Source: Burkholderiales bacterium (GTDB taxonomy: Bacteria > Pseudomonadota > Gammaproteobacteria > Burkholderiales > Casimicrobiaceae). From it: a DNA stretch of 64,000 bases. The number at the start of each line of letters is the position of its first letter. Position 1 is the first letter of the stretch. Position numbers and translations under genes: made by a program. Below are positions 55,879 to 64,000 of the stretch, one piece after another. The notes below the pieces were generated by a model, which was not told the origin of the DNA, did no database searches, and saw only the letters and a list, made by a program, of their open reading frames with translations. Location: positions 1 to 64,000 of the forward strand of contig CAJPFI010000009.1 of assembly GCA_905339295.1 (NCBI GenBank), read 5' to 3'.

Positions 55879-56610
55879 CTACGCGCCGACACCGAGATAT
55901 GCCGCGCGGACCTTCGGGTCGTGCAGGAGCATCTTCGCGTCGCCCGCGAGCGTGATCTCGCCCGACTCCATCACGTAGCCGCGGCTCGAGACCTCGAGCG
56001 CGAGCTTCGCGTTCTGCTCGATCAGCAGGATCGTGACCCCCTCGCGGCTCACCGCCAGCACGGTCTCGAACACCTTCTGCACCATCAGCGGTGCGAGGCC
56101 CATCGACGGCTCGTCGAGCAGGAGCATGCGCGGGCGCGACATCAGGGCGCGCCCCATCGCGAGCATCTGCTGCTCGCCGCCCGACAGCGTGCCGGCCGTC
56201 TGGCGCCGGCGCTCCTTCAGGCGCGGGAACAGGCCGTAGACGCGCTCGATGTCGGCCCGGATGGCGTCGCGATCCTGCCGCACGTACGCACCCATGGCGA
56301 GGTTCTCCTCGATCGTGAGGCCGCCGAACACGCCACGCCCCTCGGGCACCATCGCGAGTCCCCGGCGCACGAGCTGGAACGCGGGCAGGCCGGTGACGTC
56401 CTCGCCGCCGTAGCGGACGGTGCCGGACTGCACGGGTTGCAGGCCGGTGATGCCCTTGAGCGTCGTCGTCTTGCCCGCGCCGTTCGCGCCGATCAGGCAC
56501 ACGAGTTCGCCGTCGCCCACGATGAGGTCGATCCCCTTGACGGCCTGGATGCCGCCGTAGGCGACCTTGAGCGCCTCGAGCGAGAGCAGCGGCGAGGCGG
56601 GCGCCGGCAT
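55879..56610 (-). CDS. livF: Branched-chain amino acid-type ABC transporter ATPase 2
   Basis: Second ATPase of a hydrophobic-amino-acid-type importer; 243 residues. Walker A is GANGAGKT, signature LSGGEQQMLAMGRALM, Walker B LLLDEPSMGLAP, H-loop LLIEQNAKLAL. The GLAP instead of LD after Walker B is typical of LivF. It lies 3 bases after livG, last in the livH-livM-livG-livF order. Confidence 0.93.
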   Translation of the reverse strand: MPAPASPLLSLEALKVAYGGIQAVKGIDLIVGDGELVCLIGANGAGKTTTLKGITGLQPVQSGTVRYGGEDVTGLPAFQLVRRGLAMVPEGRGVFGGLTIEENLAMGAYVRQDRDAIRADIERVYGLFPRLKERRRQTAGTLSGGEQQMLAMGRALMSRPRMLLLDEPSMGLAPLMVQKVFETVLAVSREGVTILLIEQNAKLALEVSSRGYVMESGEITLAGDAKMLLHDPKVRAAYLGVGA

Positions 56611-56613
56611 CCG

Positions 56614-57408
56614 CTAGGCCCCCTTGAGGTCCAGCGCGATCTCGCCGCCGAGGTACGCGGAGATGACCGCCGGGTCCTTCTGCACCTGGGCGGCGGGTCC
56701 CTCGGCGATCCTGCGGCCGTAGTCGAGCACGAGCACGCGGTCGCACACGCCCATCACGAGCTTCATGTCGTGCTCGATCAGCAGGATCGTCGTGCCGTCC
56801 CGGCGGATGTCGTGCAGCAGCGCCTCGAGCGACGCGGTCTCGGTGGCGTTCATCCCCGCCGCGGGCTCGTCGAGCGCGAGGAGCTTCGGGTCGGTCGCGA
56901 GCGCGCGGGCGATCTCGAGCCGGCGCTGGAAGCCGTACGGCAGGTTCTTCGCCAGGTCGTTCGCCCGGGACGCGACGCCCACGTACTCGAGGAGGTCGAG
57001 CGCGCGCCGCTCGATGCCGGCCTCCTCGTCGCGCGTTTTGCGGTCGCGCGCGATCGCGCCCCACACGCCCGCGCGCGTGCGGACGTGGCGGCCGACCATC
57101 ACGTTCTCGAGCGCGGAGAGGTTCGCGAACAGGCGGATGTTCTGGAACGTGCGGGCGATGCCCCGCTCCGCGACCTGGTGCGGTTTCAGTCCGACGAGCG
57201 CGCCGCCGTCGAACGTGAACGTCCCGCCGTCCGGCTCGTAGATGCCGGTCAGCACGTTGAACAGCGTCGTCTTGCCCGCTCCGTTCGGGCCGATGAGCCC
57301 GTAGATCTCGCCCTGGCGGATCGTGAAGCTCACGTCGGAGAGCGCCTGGACGCCGCCGAAGCGCTTGCCGATGCCTTGGGCGGAGAGCAGCGTCGCTTGC
57401 CCGGCCAT
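56614..57408 (-). CDS. livG: Branched-chain amino acid-type ABC transporter ATPase 1
   Basis: First ATPase of the importer; 264 residues. Walker A GPNGAGKTTLFNVLTGIYEPDGG and the ARTFQNIRLFANLSALENVMVG block are characteristic of LivG. LLALDEPAAGMNATET carries Walker B, and LLIEHDMKLVMGVCDRVLVLDYG the H-loop. The signature loop is degenerate (LPYGFQRRLEIARAL), as usual for LivG. It overlaps neither neighbour. Confidence 0.94.
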   Translation of the reverse strand: MAGQATLLSAQGIGKRFGGVQALSDVSFTIRQGEIYGLIGPNGAGKTTLFNVLTGIYEPDGGTFTFDGGALVGLKPHQVAERGIARTFQNIRLFANLSALENVMVGRHVRTRAGVWGAIARDRKTRDEEAGIERRALDLLEYVGVASRANDLAKNLPYGFQRRLEIARALATDPKLLALDEPAAGMNATETASLEALLHDIRRDGTTILLIEHDMKLVMGVCDRVLVLDYGRRIAEGPAAQVQKDPAVISAYLGGEIALDLKGA

Positions 57409-57415
57409 CGTCGGC

Positions 57416-58498
57416 TCACCCTGCGCTGCGACGGGTCTCGAGCTCGCGCTTGCGCAGCGCGGACGGCAGGATGCCCGCCGGGCGGAACAGCATCATCAGC
57501 ACGAGGGCGAGGCCGAACAGCAGCATCCGGATCACCTCGGGATCGAGCAGCGTGCGGCCGAACATCATCCTCTGCGCGGGCTCCACCGTGTAGCGCAGGA
57601 TCTCGGGGGCGAACGACAGCAGCACCGCGCCGATCACGACGCCCCAGATGTTGCCCATGCCGCCCAGCACCACCATCGACAGCACCATGATGCTTTCGAC
57701 GAGGACGAAGCTCTCGGGGCTGATGAAGCCCTGGATCGCGCTGAACATGCCGCCCGAGATGCCGCCGAATGACGCGCCCATCGCGAACGCGAGGAGCTTC
57801 ATGTTGCGCGTGTTGATGCCCATCGCCCGCGCCGCCACCTCGTCCTCGCGGATCGCCTCCCACGCGCGGCCGATGCGCGAGTCCTGCAGCCGCAGGTTGA
57901 TCGCGATGACCGCGATCAGCACGACGAGCAGCAGGTAGTAGTACTTCATCGGCCCGGTGAACGTGAGCCCGGCGATCGAGTCGGTCGTCGAGAAGCTGAG
58001 GTCGCCGATGCGGAACGGGTCGATGCGCGCGATGCCTTGCGGGCCGTTGGTGATGTTGACCGGCTGCGCCAGGTTGTTGAGGAAGATGCGGATGATCTCG
58101 CCGAAGCCCAGCGTCACGATCGCGAGGTAGTCGCCGCGGAGCTTGAGCGTGGGGGCGCCGAGGATCACCCCGAAGAAGCACGCGACCGCGGCGCCGATCG
58201 GCAGGATGACCCAGAACGGCAGGTGCAGGCCGAAATGCGGGCTCGCGAGCAGCGCGTAGGTGTACGCGCCGACCGCGTAGAAGGCGATGTAGCCGAGGTC
58301 GAGCAGCCCGGCGAAGCCCACGACGATGTTGAGCCCCAGCGCGAGCAGGCAGAAGAGGATCGCGAGGTTGGTGATGCGCACCCAGAACGTCCCGATGCCG
58401 GTCAGCACGAACGGCAGCACGACGAGCACGATCGCGACGAGCGCGAGCCCGACGAGCGCGGCGGCCGGGCGGTGTCGCAGGTCGAGGATCGGGTGCAC
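57416..58498 (-). CDS. livM: Branched-chain amino acid-type ABC transporter permease M
   Basis: Inner-membrane permease of 360 residues from GTG at 58496-58498. About ten hydrophobic segments; GLLDLGYIAFYAVGAYTYALL and the cytoplasmic coupling-loop EDEVAARAMGINTRNMKLLAFAMGASFGGISGGMF are LivM hallmarks. The C-terminal LVLMMLFRPAGILPS is also typical. It pairs with LivH and precedes livG by 7 bases. Confidence 0.94.
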   Translation of the reverse strand: MHPILDLRHRPAAALVGLALVAIVLVVLPFVLTGIGTFWVRITNLAILFCLLALGLNIVVGFAGLLDLGYIAFYAVGAYTYALLASPHFGLHLPFWVILPIGAAVACFFGVILGAPTLKLRGDYLAIVTLGFGEIIRIFLNNLAQPVNITNGPQGIARIDPFRIGDLSFSTTDSIAGLTFTGPMKYYYLLLVVLIAVIAINLRLQDSRIGRAWEAIREDEVAARAMGINTRNMKLLAFAMGASFGGISGGMFSAIQGFISPESFVLVESIMVLSMVVLGGMGNIWGVVIGAVLLSFAPEILRYTVEPAQRMMFGRTLLDPEVIRMLLFGLALVLMMLFRPAGILPSALRKRELETRRSAG

Positions 58499-58625
58499 GA
58501 CGGCCTACGGGGAGGGCGTGCGGAGCACGATTCGGGCGAATCGCCCCGCGCGCGCCAGGCCGACCCGGGCACGCGCTGCCCCCCCGGGCGCAGTGTCGCG
58601 AAGCGGGCTTCGGCGCGCGCTCATG

Positions 58626-59630
58626 CTAGGCCCGGTCGGAGACGCGCTCGCCCAGGAGTCCGGACGGCCGGAACACGAGCACCAGGATCAGGACGATGAA
58701 CGCGAACACGTCCTGGTAGTTGGAGCCGAACAGCGTGACGTTCGGGTCGGTCGCACAGCGCACCTTCAACGCGTCGAACCAGCCGGAAAGCTGGCACAGG
58801 TTCGTGAGGTCGCCCACGTAGCCCGCGCCCAGAGCCTCGATCACTCCCAGCAGCAGGCCGCCGAGCATCGCGCCCGCCAGGTTGCCGATGCCGCCCAGCA
58901 CCGCGGCCGAGAACGCCTTCAGCCCCAGCAGGAAGCCCATCTGGTAGTGGGCGATGCCGTAGTAGCTGCCGACCATGACGCCGGCGACGGCGCCCAGCCC
59001 CGCGCCGATCACGAACGTGAGCGCGATGACGCGGTTGTTGTCGATGCCCATCAGGCCCGCGATCGACGGGTTCTGGGCGACCGCGCGCATCGCGATGCCG
59101 AGCTTCGTGCGGTACACGAGCGTGACGAGCCCCGCCATCATCGCGACCGACGTGACGACGATCGCGATCTGGACGTTGGTGATCGTCGCGCCGTTCGGGT
59201 TGCCGGTGAGGTGGTAGGGCACCGTGTGGATGATCTGGGGGTACGGCAGCGGATTGCGGCTCCAGACGATGAGCGCCAGGTGCTGCAGGATGATCGACAG
59301 GCCGATCGCCGTGATCAGCGGGGCGAGCCGCGGCGCGCGGCGCAGCGGCCGGTAGGCGGTACGCTCGAGCGTGTAGCCGACCGCCATGCACACCGGGATC
59401 GCGACCATCGTCGCGACGAGCACGATCGCGACGGCCGGCAGCGGCACCTGCGCGCCGGTCAGCGCGACGATGACCGAGTACGCGGTGAGCGCGCCGATCA
59501 TCACGACCTCGCCGTGCGCGAAGTTGATGAGCTGGACGATCCCGTAGACCATCGTGTAGCCGAGCGCGACGATGGCGTAGATGCTGCCGAGCGTCAGGCC
59601 GTTCACGATCTGCTGCAGGAAGGTGTCCAC
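58626..59630 (-). CDS. livH: Branched-chain amino acid-type ABC transporter permease H
   Basis: Permease of 334 residues from GTG at 59628-59630 (VDTFLQQIVNGLTLGSIYAIVALGYTMVYG). ERTAYRPLRRAPRLAPLITAIGLSIILQ and AVAQNPSIAGLMGIDNNRVIALTFVIGAGLGAVAGVM are LivH hallmarks. Near the C terminus there is an extra hydrophilic loop (QLSGWFDALKVRCATDPNVTLFG). The start codon directly abuts a run of heptamer repeats. livM follows after 127 bases. Confidence 0.93.
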   Translation of the reverse strand: MDTFLQQIVNGLTLGSIYAIVALGYTMVYGIVQLINFAHGEVVMIGALTAYSVIVALTGAQVPLPAVAIVLVATMVAIPVCMAVGYTLERTAYRPLRRAPRLAPLITAIGLSIILQHLALIVWSRNPLPYPQIIHTVPYHLTGNPNGATITNVQIAIVVTSVAMMAGLVTLVYRTKLGIAMRAVAQNPSIAGLMGIDNNRVIALTFVIGAGLGAVAGVMVGSYYGIAHYQMGFLLGLKAFSAAVLGGIGNLAGAMLGGLLLGVIEALGAGYVGDLTNLCQLSGWFDALKVRCATDPNVTLFGSNYQDVFAFIVLILVLVFRPSGLLGERVSDRA

Positions 59631-59635
59631 GAATC

Positions 59636-59663
59636 GGGAGACGGGAGTCGGGAGTCAGGGATC
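59636..59663 (-). repeat. Heptamer repeat run before livH
   Basis: On the minus strand four 7-base units (GATCCCT, GACTCCC twice, GTCTCCC) run directly into GATTC and the livH GTG. It is the same family as the repeats before aroE, the UbiH-like gene and the RND pump. The rest of 59664-59847 shows no gene. Confidence 0.8.
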
Positions 59664-59848
59664 GGAAAAGCGGCGGGTCCCGGGCGTGATGGCGAGGCGC
59701 ACGTGCGAGCTTCCTGCATGCGGCGACACCGGCGACCCCGCTCGACCCTGCGAAACGGGATCCTGGCGCGGGCCGCTGCCCGGCGCCACGCGCCGCGATT
59801 GTGGGGCCGCCGCGCGCATGCGGCAACAGCCGCCGCGGCGACCGCCCG

Positions 59849-59879
59849 AAAAAAAGAACGGCGCCCGGGGGCGCCGTTC
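59849..59879 (-). terminator. Intrinsic terminator after livK
   Basis: On the minus strand GAACGGCGCC (59879-59870) pairs with GGCGCCGTTC (59865-59856) around a 4-base CCCG loop, then seven T's (59855-59849). This is a classical rho-independent terminator 23 bases after the livK stop. It separates livK from livH-livM-livG-livF, so the binding protein may be made in excess over the membrane subunits. Confidence 0.9.
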
Positions 59880-59901
59880 CCGCACCGCGGAATGCGGCCG
59901 A

Positions 59902-61188
59902 TTACTTCTTCGGCGCCTCGGGGGCCGGGGCCGGCGGGGTCGCCGGGGCTGCGGCGGGCGCGCCCGCCATCGGGGCCGGCGCGGACGCCTTCAGGAACTC
60001 CTCGAACCCGAGGCTCTTGCCGCCCTGCACCACCGCGATCGGCTCGATCTTGCCCCCCTTGAGGGTGAAGATCGTGACCTCCGCGTTCTTGCGGTCGCCC
60101 TTCTCGTCGAACGAGATCGTGCCGGTCGCGCCCTTCATGCTCATGGCCTGCAGTTCGGGCAGGTACTTGGCCGGGTCGGCCGAGTCGGCCTTCTGGATGG
60201 CGGCGATGATCAGGTTCGCGGCGTCGTAGGTGAACGGCGCGTACTGCTTGACGTCGCCGAACTTCGCCTTGAACGCGTCGTTGAACTCCTTGCTGGCCGC
60301 CGATGCCGGCAGTCCCGCCTGCGAGCAGATCAGGCCTTCGGCCGCTGCGCCGGCGAGCTTCGACATCTCGTCGGTGCACGCGCCGTCGCCGAAGCTGAAC
60401 ACCGCCTTGATGCCGAGGTCGCGTGCCTGCTTGAGCATCGGGCCGCCGGTGGCGTCCATGCCGCCGTAGAAGATCGCATCCGGGTTGCGGCCCTTGATCT
60501 TGGTGAGGATCGCCTTGAAGTCCGTCGCCTTGTCGTTGGTCTTCTCGCGCGTGACGACCTGGACGCCGCCCGCCTTGAGCGTCTTCTCGACCTCGTTGGC
60601 GAGCCCTTCGCCGTAAGCGGTCGCGTCGTCGACGATCGCGATCCGCTTGATCTTCTGCGCCTCGAGGTACTGCGCGACGGCCGGGCCCTGCTGGTCGTCG
60701 CGTGCGACGAGGCGGAAGACGTTCTTGAAGCCCTGCTCGGTCAGCTTCGGGTTGGTCGCCGAGCCCGAGATCATCGGGATGCCGGCCTGGTTGTAGACCG
60801 CCGACGCCGGGATCGTGACGCCCGAGTTCAGGTGGCCGACGACGCCCGCGACCTTCGCGTCGACGAACTTCTGCGCGATCGTCGGACCCATCTTCGGGTC
60901 GGCCTGGTCGTCCTCGCCCATCAGCTCGAACGCCACGGTCTTGCCGCCGATCTTCATCTTCCTGGCGGTGGCCTCCTCGACGGCGAGGCGCGCGCCGTTC
61001 TCGTTGTCCTTGCCGAGGTGCGCGATGCCGCCGGTCAGCGGGCCGGCGTGCCCGATCCGGATGGTGACGACTTCCTCGACCGGCGCCGCGGGCGCCTGGG
61101 CCGTTTTCGGCGCTTCCTTGCCGCAACCATAGACGGTGACGAGCGCGGCCGCGACCAGCGACAGGCCGAGCTTCTTCGGGATGTTCAT
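59902..61188 (-). CDS. livK: Branched-chain amino acid-type ABC transporter binding protein
   Basis: Periplasmic binding protein of 428 residues. The N terminus MNIPKKLGLSLVAAALVTVYGC has a lipobox-like C22, so it may be a lipoprotein, and is followed by an alanine/proline linker. The body TIRIGHAGPLTGGIAHLGKDNENGARLAVEEAT is typical of the Leu/Ile/Val-binding family. An unusual C-terminal tail of about 35 residues rich in alanine and proline ends EAPKK. The ATG at 61186-61188 follows AGGAG. It is separated from livH by a terminator and has its own promoter. Confidence 0.93.
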   Translation of the reverse strand: MNIPKKLGLSLVAAALVTVYGCGKEAPKTAQAPAAPVEEVVTIRIGHAGPLTGGIAHLGKDNENGARLAVEEATARKMKIGGKTVAFELMGEDDQADPKMGPTIAQKFVDAKVAGVVGHLNSGVTIPASAVYNQAGIPMISGSATNPKLTEQGFKNVFRLVARDDQQGPAVAQYLEAQKIKRIAIVDDATAYGEGLANEVEKTLKAGGVQVVTREKTNDKATDFKAILTKIKGRNPDAIFYGGMDATGGPMLKQARDLGIKAVFSFGDGACTDEMSKLAGAAAEGLICSQAGLPASAASKEFNDAFKAKFGDVKQYAPFTYDAANLIIAAIQKADSADPAKYLPELQAMSMKGATGTISFDEKGDRKNAEVTIFTLKGGKIEPIAVVQGGKSLGFEEFLKASAPAPMAGAPAAAPATPPAPAPEAPKK

Positions 61189-61238
61189 TCGGGGGCTCCT
61201 CCGGAGATTCCGGAAATGGATGAAGAGGGAAACGTAAA

Positions 61239-61268
61239 ATTATCGCGTCCGCGCTGCACGGGTGTCAA
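61239..61268 (-). promoter_or_regulatory. Sigma-70-type promoter of livK
   Basis: On the minus strand TTGACA (61268-61263) and GATAAT (61244-61239) are separated by 18 bases, about 50 bases upstream of the livK ATG. This is the best promoter match in the window. The rest of 61189-61510 holds no gene I can recognise. Confidence 0.7.
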
Positions 61269-61510
61269 TCGGGGCGCCGGCACCCCTTGACCGGTCGGCG
61301 ACCGTGTCCGGTCCGGCCCGGACGCTGCCCGTCGGGCGCGCCGTCGCTTCGTCGCGGCGGGTTGGCGCCCGGCCGCCCGCGGTGAGATGCTGCCGGTTTC
61401 GCGCCCGGGCGAATCCGGGCGGCGGGGGCGCCGCATCCAATCGCGGCAGCCCGGGCAAAGGGGCCGGCGGCGCGCGCGCAGGCCAGGGTGGTTCGAGGGA
61501 GGAGGGGTTC

Positions 61511-62698
61511 ATGGGAGTCCGCATCACGCGGCGCCGGGTCGTCGGTACGCTGGTCGCGCTGGCGCTGGCGCTGGCGGCCGTGGCCGGCTTCGTCGTGGTC
61601 CGCGACGGCGCAAGGGCGCCCAACGCCTCCGCCAAGGCGCCTGGCGAATCGGCCGCGGTCGCGCTCGAGTTCGGCCCCGCCGACCTGGCCTACGTCTCGC
61701 GGACGCCGATGTCGCGGTGGCTCGCGGTGTCGGGGACGCTCGCGCCGGTGAACCAGGCCACGGTGAAGGCCAAGGCATCCGGCGAGGTCCGGCAGCTCCT
61801 CGTCCGCGAGGGCGAGGCGGTGCGAGCGGGGCAGCTGATGGCGCGCATCGACACCTCGGACCTCGAGGCCCGCCTGATCGAGCGCCAGGGCGCCCTCGAG
61901 AGCGCGCGCGCGCAGATGGCGCTCGCCGAGAAGACGCGCGCCTCCAGCCTCAAGCTCCTGAACGAGAAGTTCATCTCGCAGACCGCGTTCGACAGCTCGC
62001 AGTCGGGCTACGACGTTGCCAGGGGCAGCGTGAAGAGCGCCGAGGCGCAGGTGCGGCTCGCCGAGAACGCGCTGCGCGACGCGGCCGTCGTCTCGCCCAT
62101 CGCCGGCGTGGTCGCGAAGCGCCACGTTCAGCCGGGAGAAAAGGTCGCGTTCGACGCGCCGCTCGTGACCGTGGTCGACCTGTCGGACCTCGAGCTGCTG
62201 GCGCTCGTCCCGGCGATCGATATCCCGGGACTGTCGATCGGGATGCCGGTCGAGCTCGCGGTGGACGGATTCGGCGAGCGCAGCTTCGCCGGCCGCATCG
62301 GCCGCATCAATCCGTCGACCGAGCCCGGCACGCGTGCGATCCTGATCTACGTGGGGTTGCGCAACTCCGACGCCGCGCTGCGCAGCGGGATGTTCGCCAC
62401 CGGAAGGATCGCGCTCGCGGCAAGCGAGCCGATCGCGACGCTGCCGATCTCGGCGGTGCGCAACGAGGCCGGCCAGAGCCACGTCTGGGTCGTCGACGGC
62501 GGCAGGCTCGCGCGCCGGATCGTCGTGCTCGGGCGGCGCGACGACGACGCCGGCCGCGTCGAGATCCGCACGCCGCTTCCCGAGACGATGCCGGTGCTCG
62601 CCTCCCGCTTCGAGAACCTGAAGGAAGGCGCGCCCGCGCTGGTGAAGGGCCCCACGCCGACGTCCGAGGCGCAGAGCAGGAGGGGCGTGACGGGTTAG
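61511..62698 (+). CDS. RND efflux periplasmic adaptor (membrane fusion protein)
   Basis: Adaptor linking an inner-membrane RND pump to an outer-membrane channel; 395 residues from the ATG at 61511. An N-terminal membrane anchor/signal (RRRVVGTLVALALALAAVAGFVVV) is followed by a lipoyl-like half-motif (VKAKASGEVRQLLVREGEAVRAGQLMARIDTSD), an alpha-hairpin (about 115-180), the second lipoyl half ([19 protein letters not shown]) and a beta-barrel. A TolC-type gene is not in the window. The pump gene follows after a 161-base gap containing a heptamer-repeat element. Confidence 0.9.
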   Translation: MGVRITRRRVVGTLVALALALAAVAGFVVVRDGARAPNASAKAPGESAAVALEFGPADLAYVSRTPMSRWLAVSGTLAPVNQATVKAKASGEVRQLLVREGEAVRAGQLMARIDTSDLEARLIERQGALESARAQMALAEKTRASSLKLLNEKFISQTAFDSSQSGYDVARGSVKSAEAQVRLAENALRDAAVVSPIAGVVAKRHVQPGEKVAFDAPLVTVVDLSDLELLALVPAIDIPGLSIGMPVELAVDGFGERSFAGRIGRINPSTEPGTRAILIYVGLRNSDAALRSGMFATGRIALAASEPIATLPISAVRNEAGQSHVWVVDGGRLARRIVVLGRRDDDAGRVEIRTPLPETMPVLASRFENLKEGAPALVKGPTPTSEAQSRRGVTG

Positions 62699-62856
62699 CG
62701 GGGATCAGGGGTCGGCGCGAGACGGCGCGCCTGCCGACCCGCGATTGCCCGCCGGCTTGCCTGCGACACCGCTCGAAACGACCTTCCCGCGGCGCCCGAT
62801 GCGCCGCCTCCAGCGACGCGACGCCTCCGATCCCTGATTCCTGATTCCTGACTCCT
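62699..62856. repeat. Intergenic element with heptamer units before the RND pump
   Basis: The gap between adaptor and pump begins with GGGGATCAGGGGTC and ends with four heptamers (GATCCCT, GATTCCT twice, GACTCCT) at 62829-62856, 3 bases before the pump ATG. The internal CGGCGCCCGATGCGCCGCC resembles CGGCGCTCGATGCGCCGCC in the element before aroE, so they are related. Confidence 0.7.
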
Positions 62857-62859
62857 GCC

Positions 62860-64000
62860 ATGTGGATCACCCGCGTATCGATCAACAACCCGGTGTTCGC
62901 GACGATGGTGATGGTCGCGATCACGGTGCTCGGGTTGTTCTCGTACGCGCGGCTGCGCGTCGAGCAGATGCCCGACGTCACCGTCCCGTTCATCCTCGTG
63001 CTGACCGACTGGGCGGGCGCGTCGCCCGAGGCGGTCGAGTCGGACATCACCAAGCCGATCGAGTACGCGGTCAACACGGTGTCGGGCGTCAAGCTGATCC
63101 GCTCGAACTCGCTCGAGGGCAAGAGCCAGGTCTTCATCGAATTCCGGCTCTCCACCGAGATGGGCAAGGCGGTGCAGGACGTTCGCGACCGGATCGCGGG
63201 TGTGCGGCCGTCCTTCCCGCGCGACGCGAAGGACCCGCTGGTCATCCGCGCGGAGGACGAGAACCAGCAGCCGGTGGTGTCGCTCGGCGTGCTCTCGCCG
63301 ACCACCGGATTGCGCGAGCTGACCTCGCTCACCGACCAGACGATCGTCAAGGCGATCGAGAACCTGCCGGGCGTCGCGCGGCTCGCGGTCAACGGCCGCG
63401 TGACGCGGCAGATCCTGATCCGGATCAAGCCGGACGCGCTCAACGCGCTCGGCATCGGCGTCGACCAGGTGATGGCCGCGGTGCGCGCCGCGAACCAGGA
63501 CATGCCGGCCGGACGGATCACGCAGGGCGGGTCGGACGCGATGGTCCGCGTCGAGGGCAGGATCCGCGACCCGCAGCAGTTCGCGCGGATCATCGTCGCG
63601 CAGCAGGGCGGCGGGCCGGTCTACCTGTCGCAGGTCGCCGACGTCGTCGACGGCGAGAAGGAGGAGACCTCGCTCGCGCGCATCAACGGCCGGCCCGCGA
63701 TCACGATCGACGTCCAGAAGGCGCAGGACGCCAACATCGTCGAGACCGGCCGCGACGTCGTGCAGGCGGTCGCGGCGCTGAAGGACCGCATCCCGGGCGA
63801 CGTCGAGGTGCGGGTCGTCAACTCGGCCGCCGAGGCGGTCGAGCGCAGCGTCGACCGCGTCAAGGCGACGATCCTCGAGGGCGCGCTGCTCACGGTGCTC
63901 ATCGTCTTCCTGTTCCTGCACAGCTGGCGCAGCACCGTGATCACCGGGCTGACGTTGCCGCTGTCGGTCGTGGCGACGTTCATCGCGCTCAATGCGTTCG
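62860..64000 (+). CDS. RND-family multidrug efflux pump inner-membrane subunit (N-terminal part)
   Basis: Proton-driven RND transporter; about 380 N-terminal residues are inside the window and the gene runs off the end. MWITRVSINNPVFATMVMVAITVLGLFSYARLRVEQMPDVTVPF is the first helix and porter start typical of hydrophobe/amphiphile efflux pumps. KPIEYAVNTVSGVKLIRSNSLEGKSQVFIEF is the PN1 subdomain, and VERSVDRVKATILEGALLTVLIVFLFLHSWRSTVI begins the second membrane helix region. It pairs with the adaptor upstream. Substrate unknown. Confidence 0.93.
   Translation, partial: MWITRVSINNPVFATMVMVAITVLGLFSYARLRVEQMPDVTVPFILVLTDWAGASPEAVESDITKPIEYAVNTVSGVKLIRSNSLEGKSQVFIEFRLSTEMGKAVQDVRDRIAGVRPSFPRDAKDPLVIRAEDENQQPVVSLGVLSPTTGLRELTSLTDQTIVKAIENLPGVARLAVNGRVTRQILIRIKPDALNALGIGVDQVMAAVRAANQDMPAGRITQGGSDAMVRVEGRIRDPQQFARIIVAQQGGGPVYLSQVADVVDGEKEETSLARINGRPAITIDVQKAQDANIVETGRDVVQAVAALKDRIPGDVEVRVVNSAAEAVERSVDRVKATILEGALLTVLIVFLFLHSWRSTVITGLTLPLSVVATFIALNAF

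Overview
This is a gene-dense window of about 70% GC from a chromosome that looks betaproteobacterial (Burkholderiales or a related order). The evidence is gene order: RNB nuclease-tonB-aroE-mtgA, rng-maf-rlmH-rsfS-nadD, fau divergent from pepP-ubiH, dusB-fis-purH, and an aceE-aceF-lpd operon whose E2 and E3 both carry lipoyl domains. I found no tRNA, rRNA, CRISPR array, transposase or prophage gene. Several families of short intergenic repeats are present instead.

Layout. 1-2746: a tungstate-type ABC transporter (tupA cut by the window edge, tupB, tupC) divergent from a ModE-like regulator with a ligand-binding domain. 2747-3016: palindromic REP-like repeats. 3017-5398: a YbdK-type carboxylate-amine ligase and an aldo/keto reductase. 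5584-12524: RNB nuclease, TonB, AroE, MtgA, a second REP array, MgtE. 12571-15358: hydrolase, small lipoprotein, ECF sigma factor and membrane anti-sigma factor. 16063-20291: a catabolic-looking cluster (DSD1-type PLP enzyme, ectoine-hydroxylase-like dioxygenase, DapA-like lyase, Gfo/Idh/MocA oxidoreductase). 20385-23289: a small conserved basic protein and a tandem pair of uncharacterised QueC-like PP-loop proteins. 23387-26932: two VOC proteins, an esterase and a secreted VWA protein. 27044-31422: the rng-maf-rlmH-rsfS-nadD housekeeping operon headed by a DUF924 gene. 31495-34291: MFS transporter, enolase-superfamily enzyme and DsrE-like protein, lying between nadD and proA. 34415-36442: proA and rpiA. 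36655-42829: the pyruvate dehydrogenase operon. 43201-45295: MFS transporter and 5-formyl-THF cyclo-ligase. 45445-55070: pepP, UbiH-like hydroxylase, dusB, fis, purH, pagP, purD, hemF, NUDIX hydrolase, acylphosphatase. 55076-61188: a membrane protein and a complete branched-chain amino-acid-type ABC transporter (livFGMHK). 61511-64000: an RND efflux adaptor and pump, the pump cut by the window end.

Most genes are core metabolism. The observations most worth following are: the tandem QueC-like pair with an extra N-terminal domain and intact C-x8-C-x2-C-x2-C sites; a REP palindrome carried in frame in the interdomain linkers of both the E2 and E3 pyruvate dehydrogenase genes; and a period-7 repeat (about GAYNCCY) that abuts the start codons of four unrelated genes and supplies the initiator codon of two of them.
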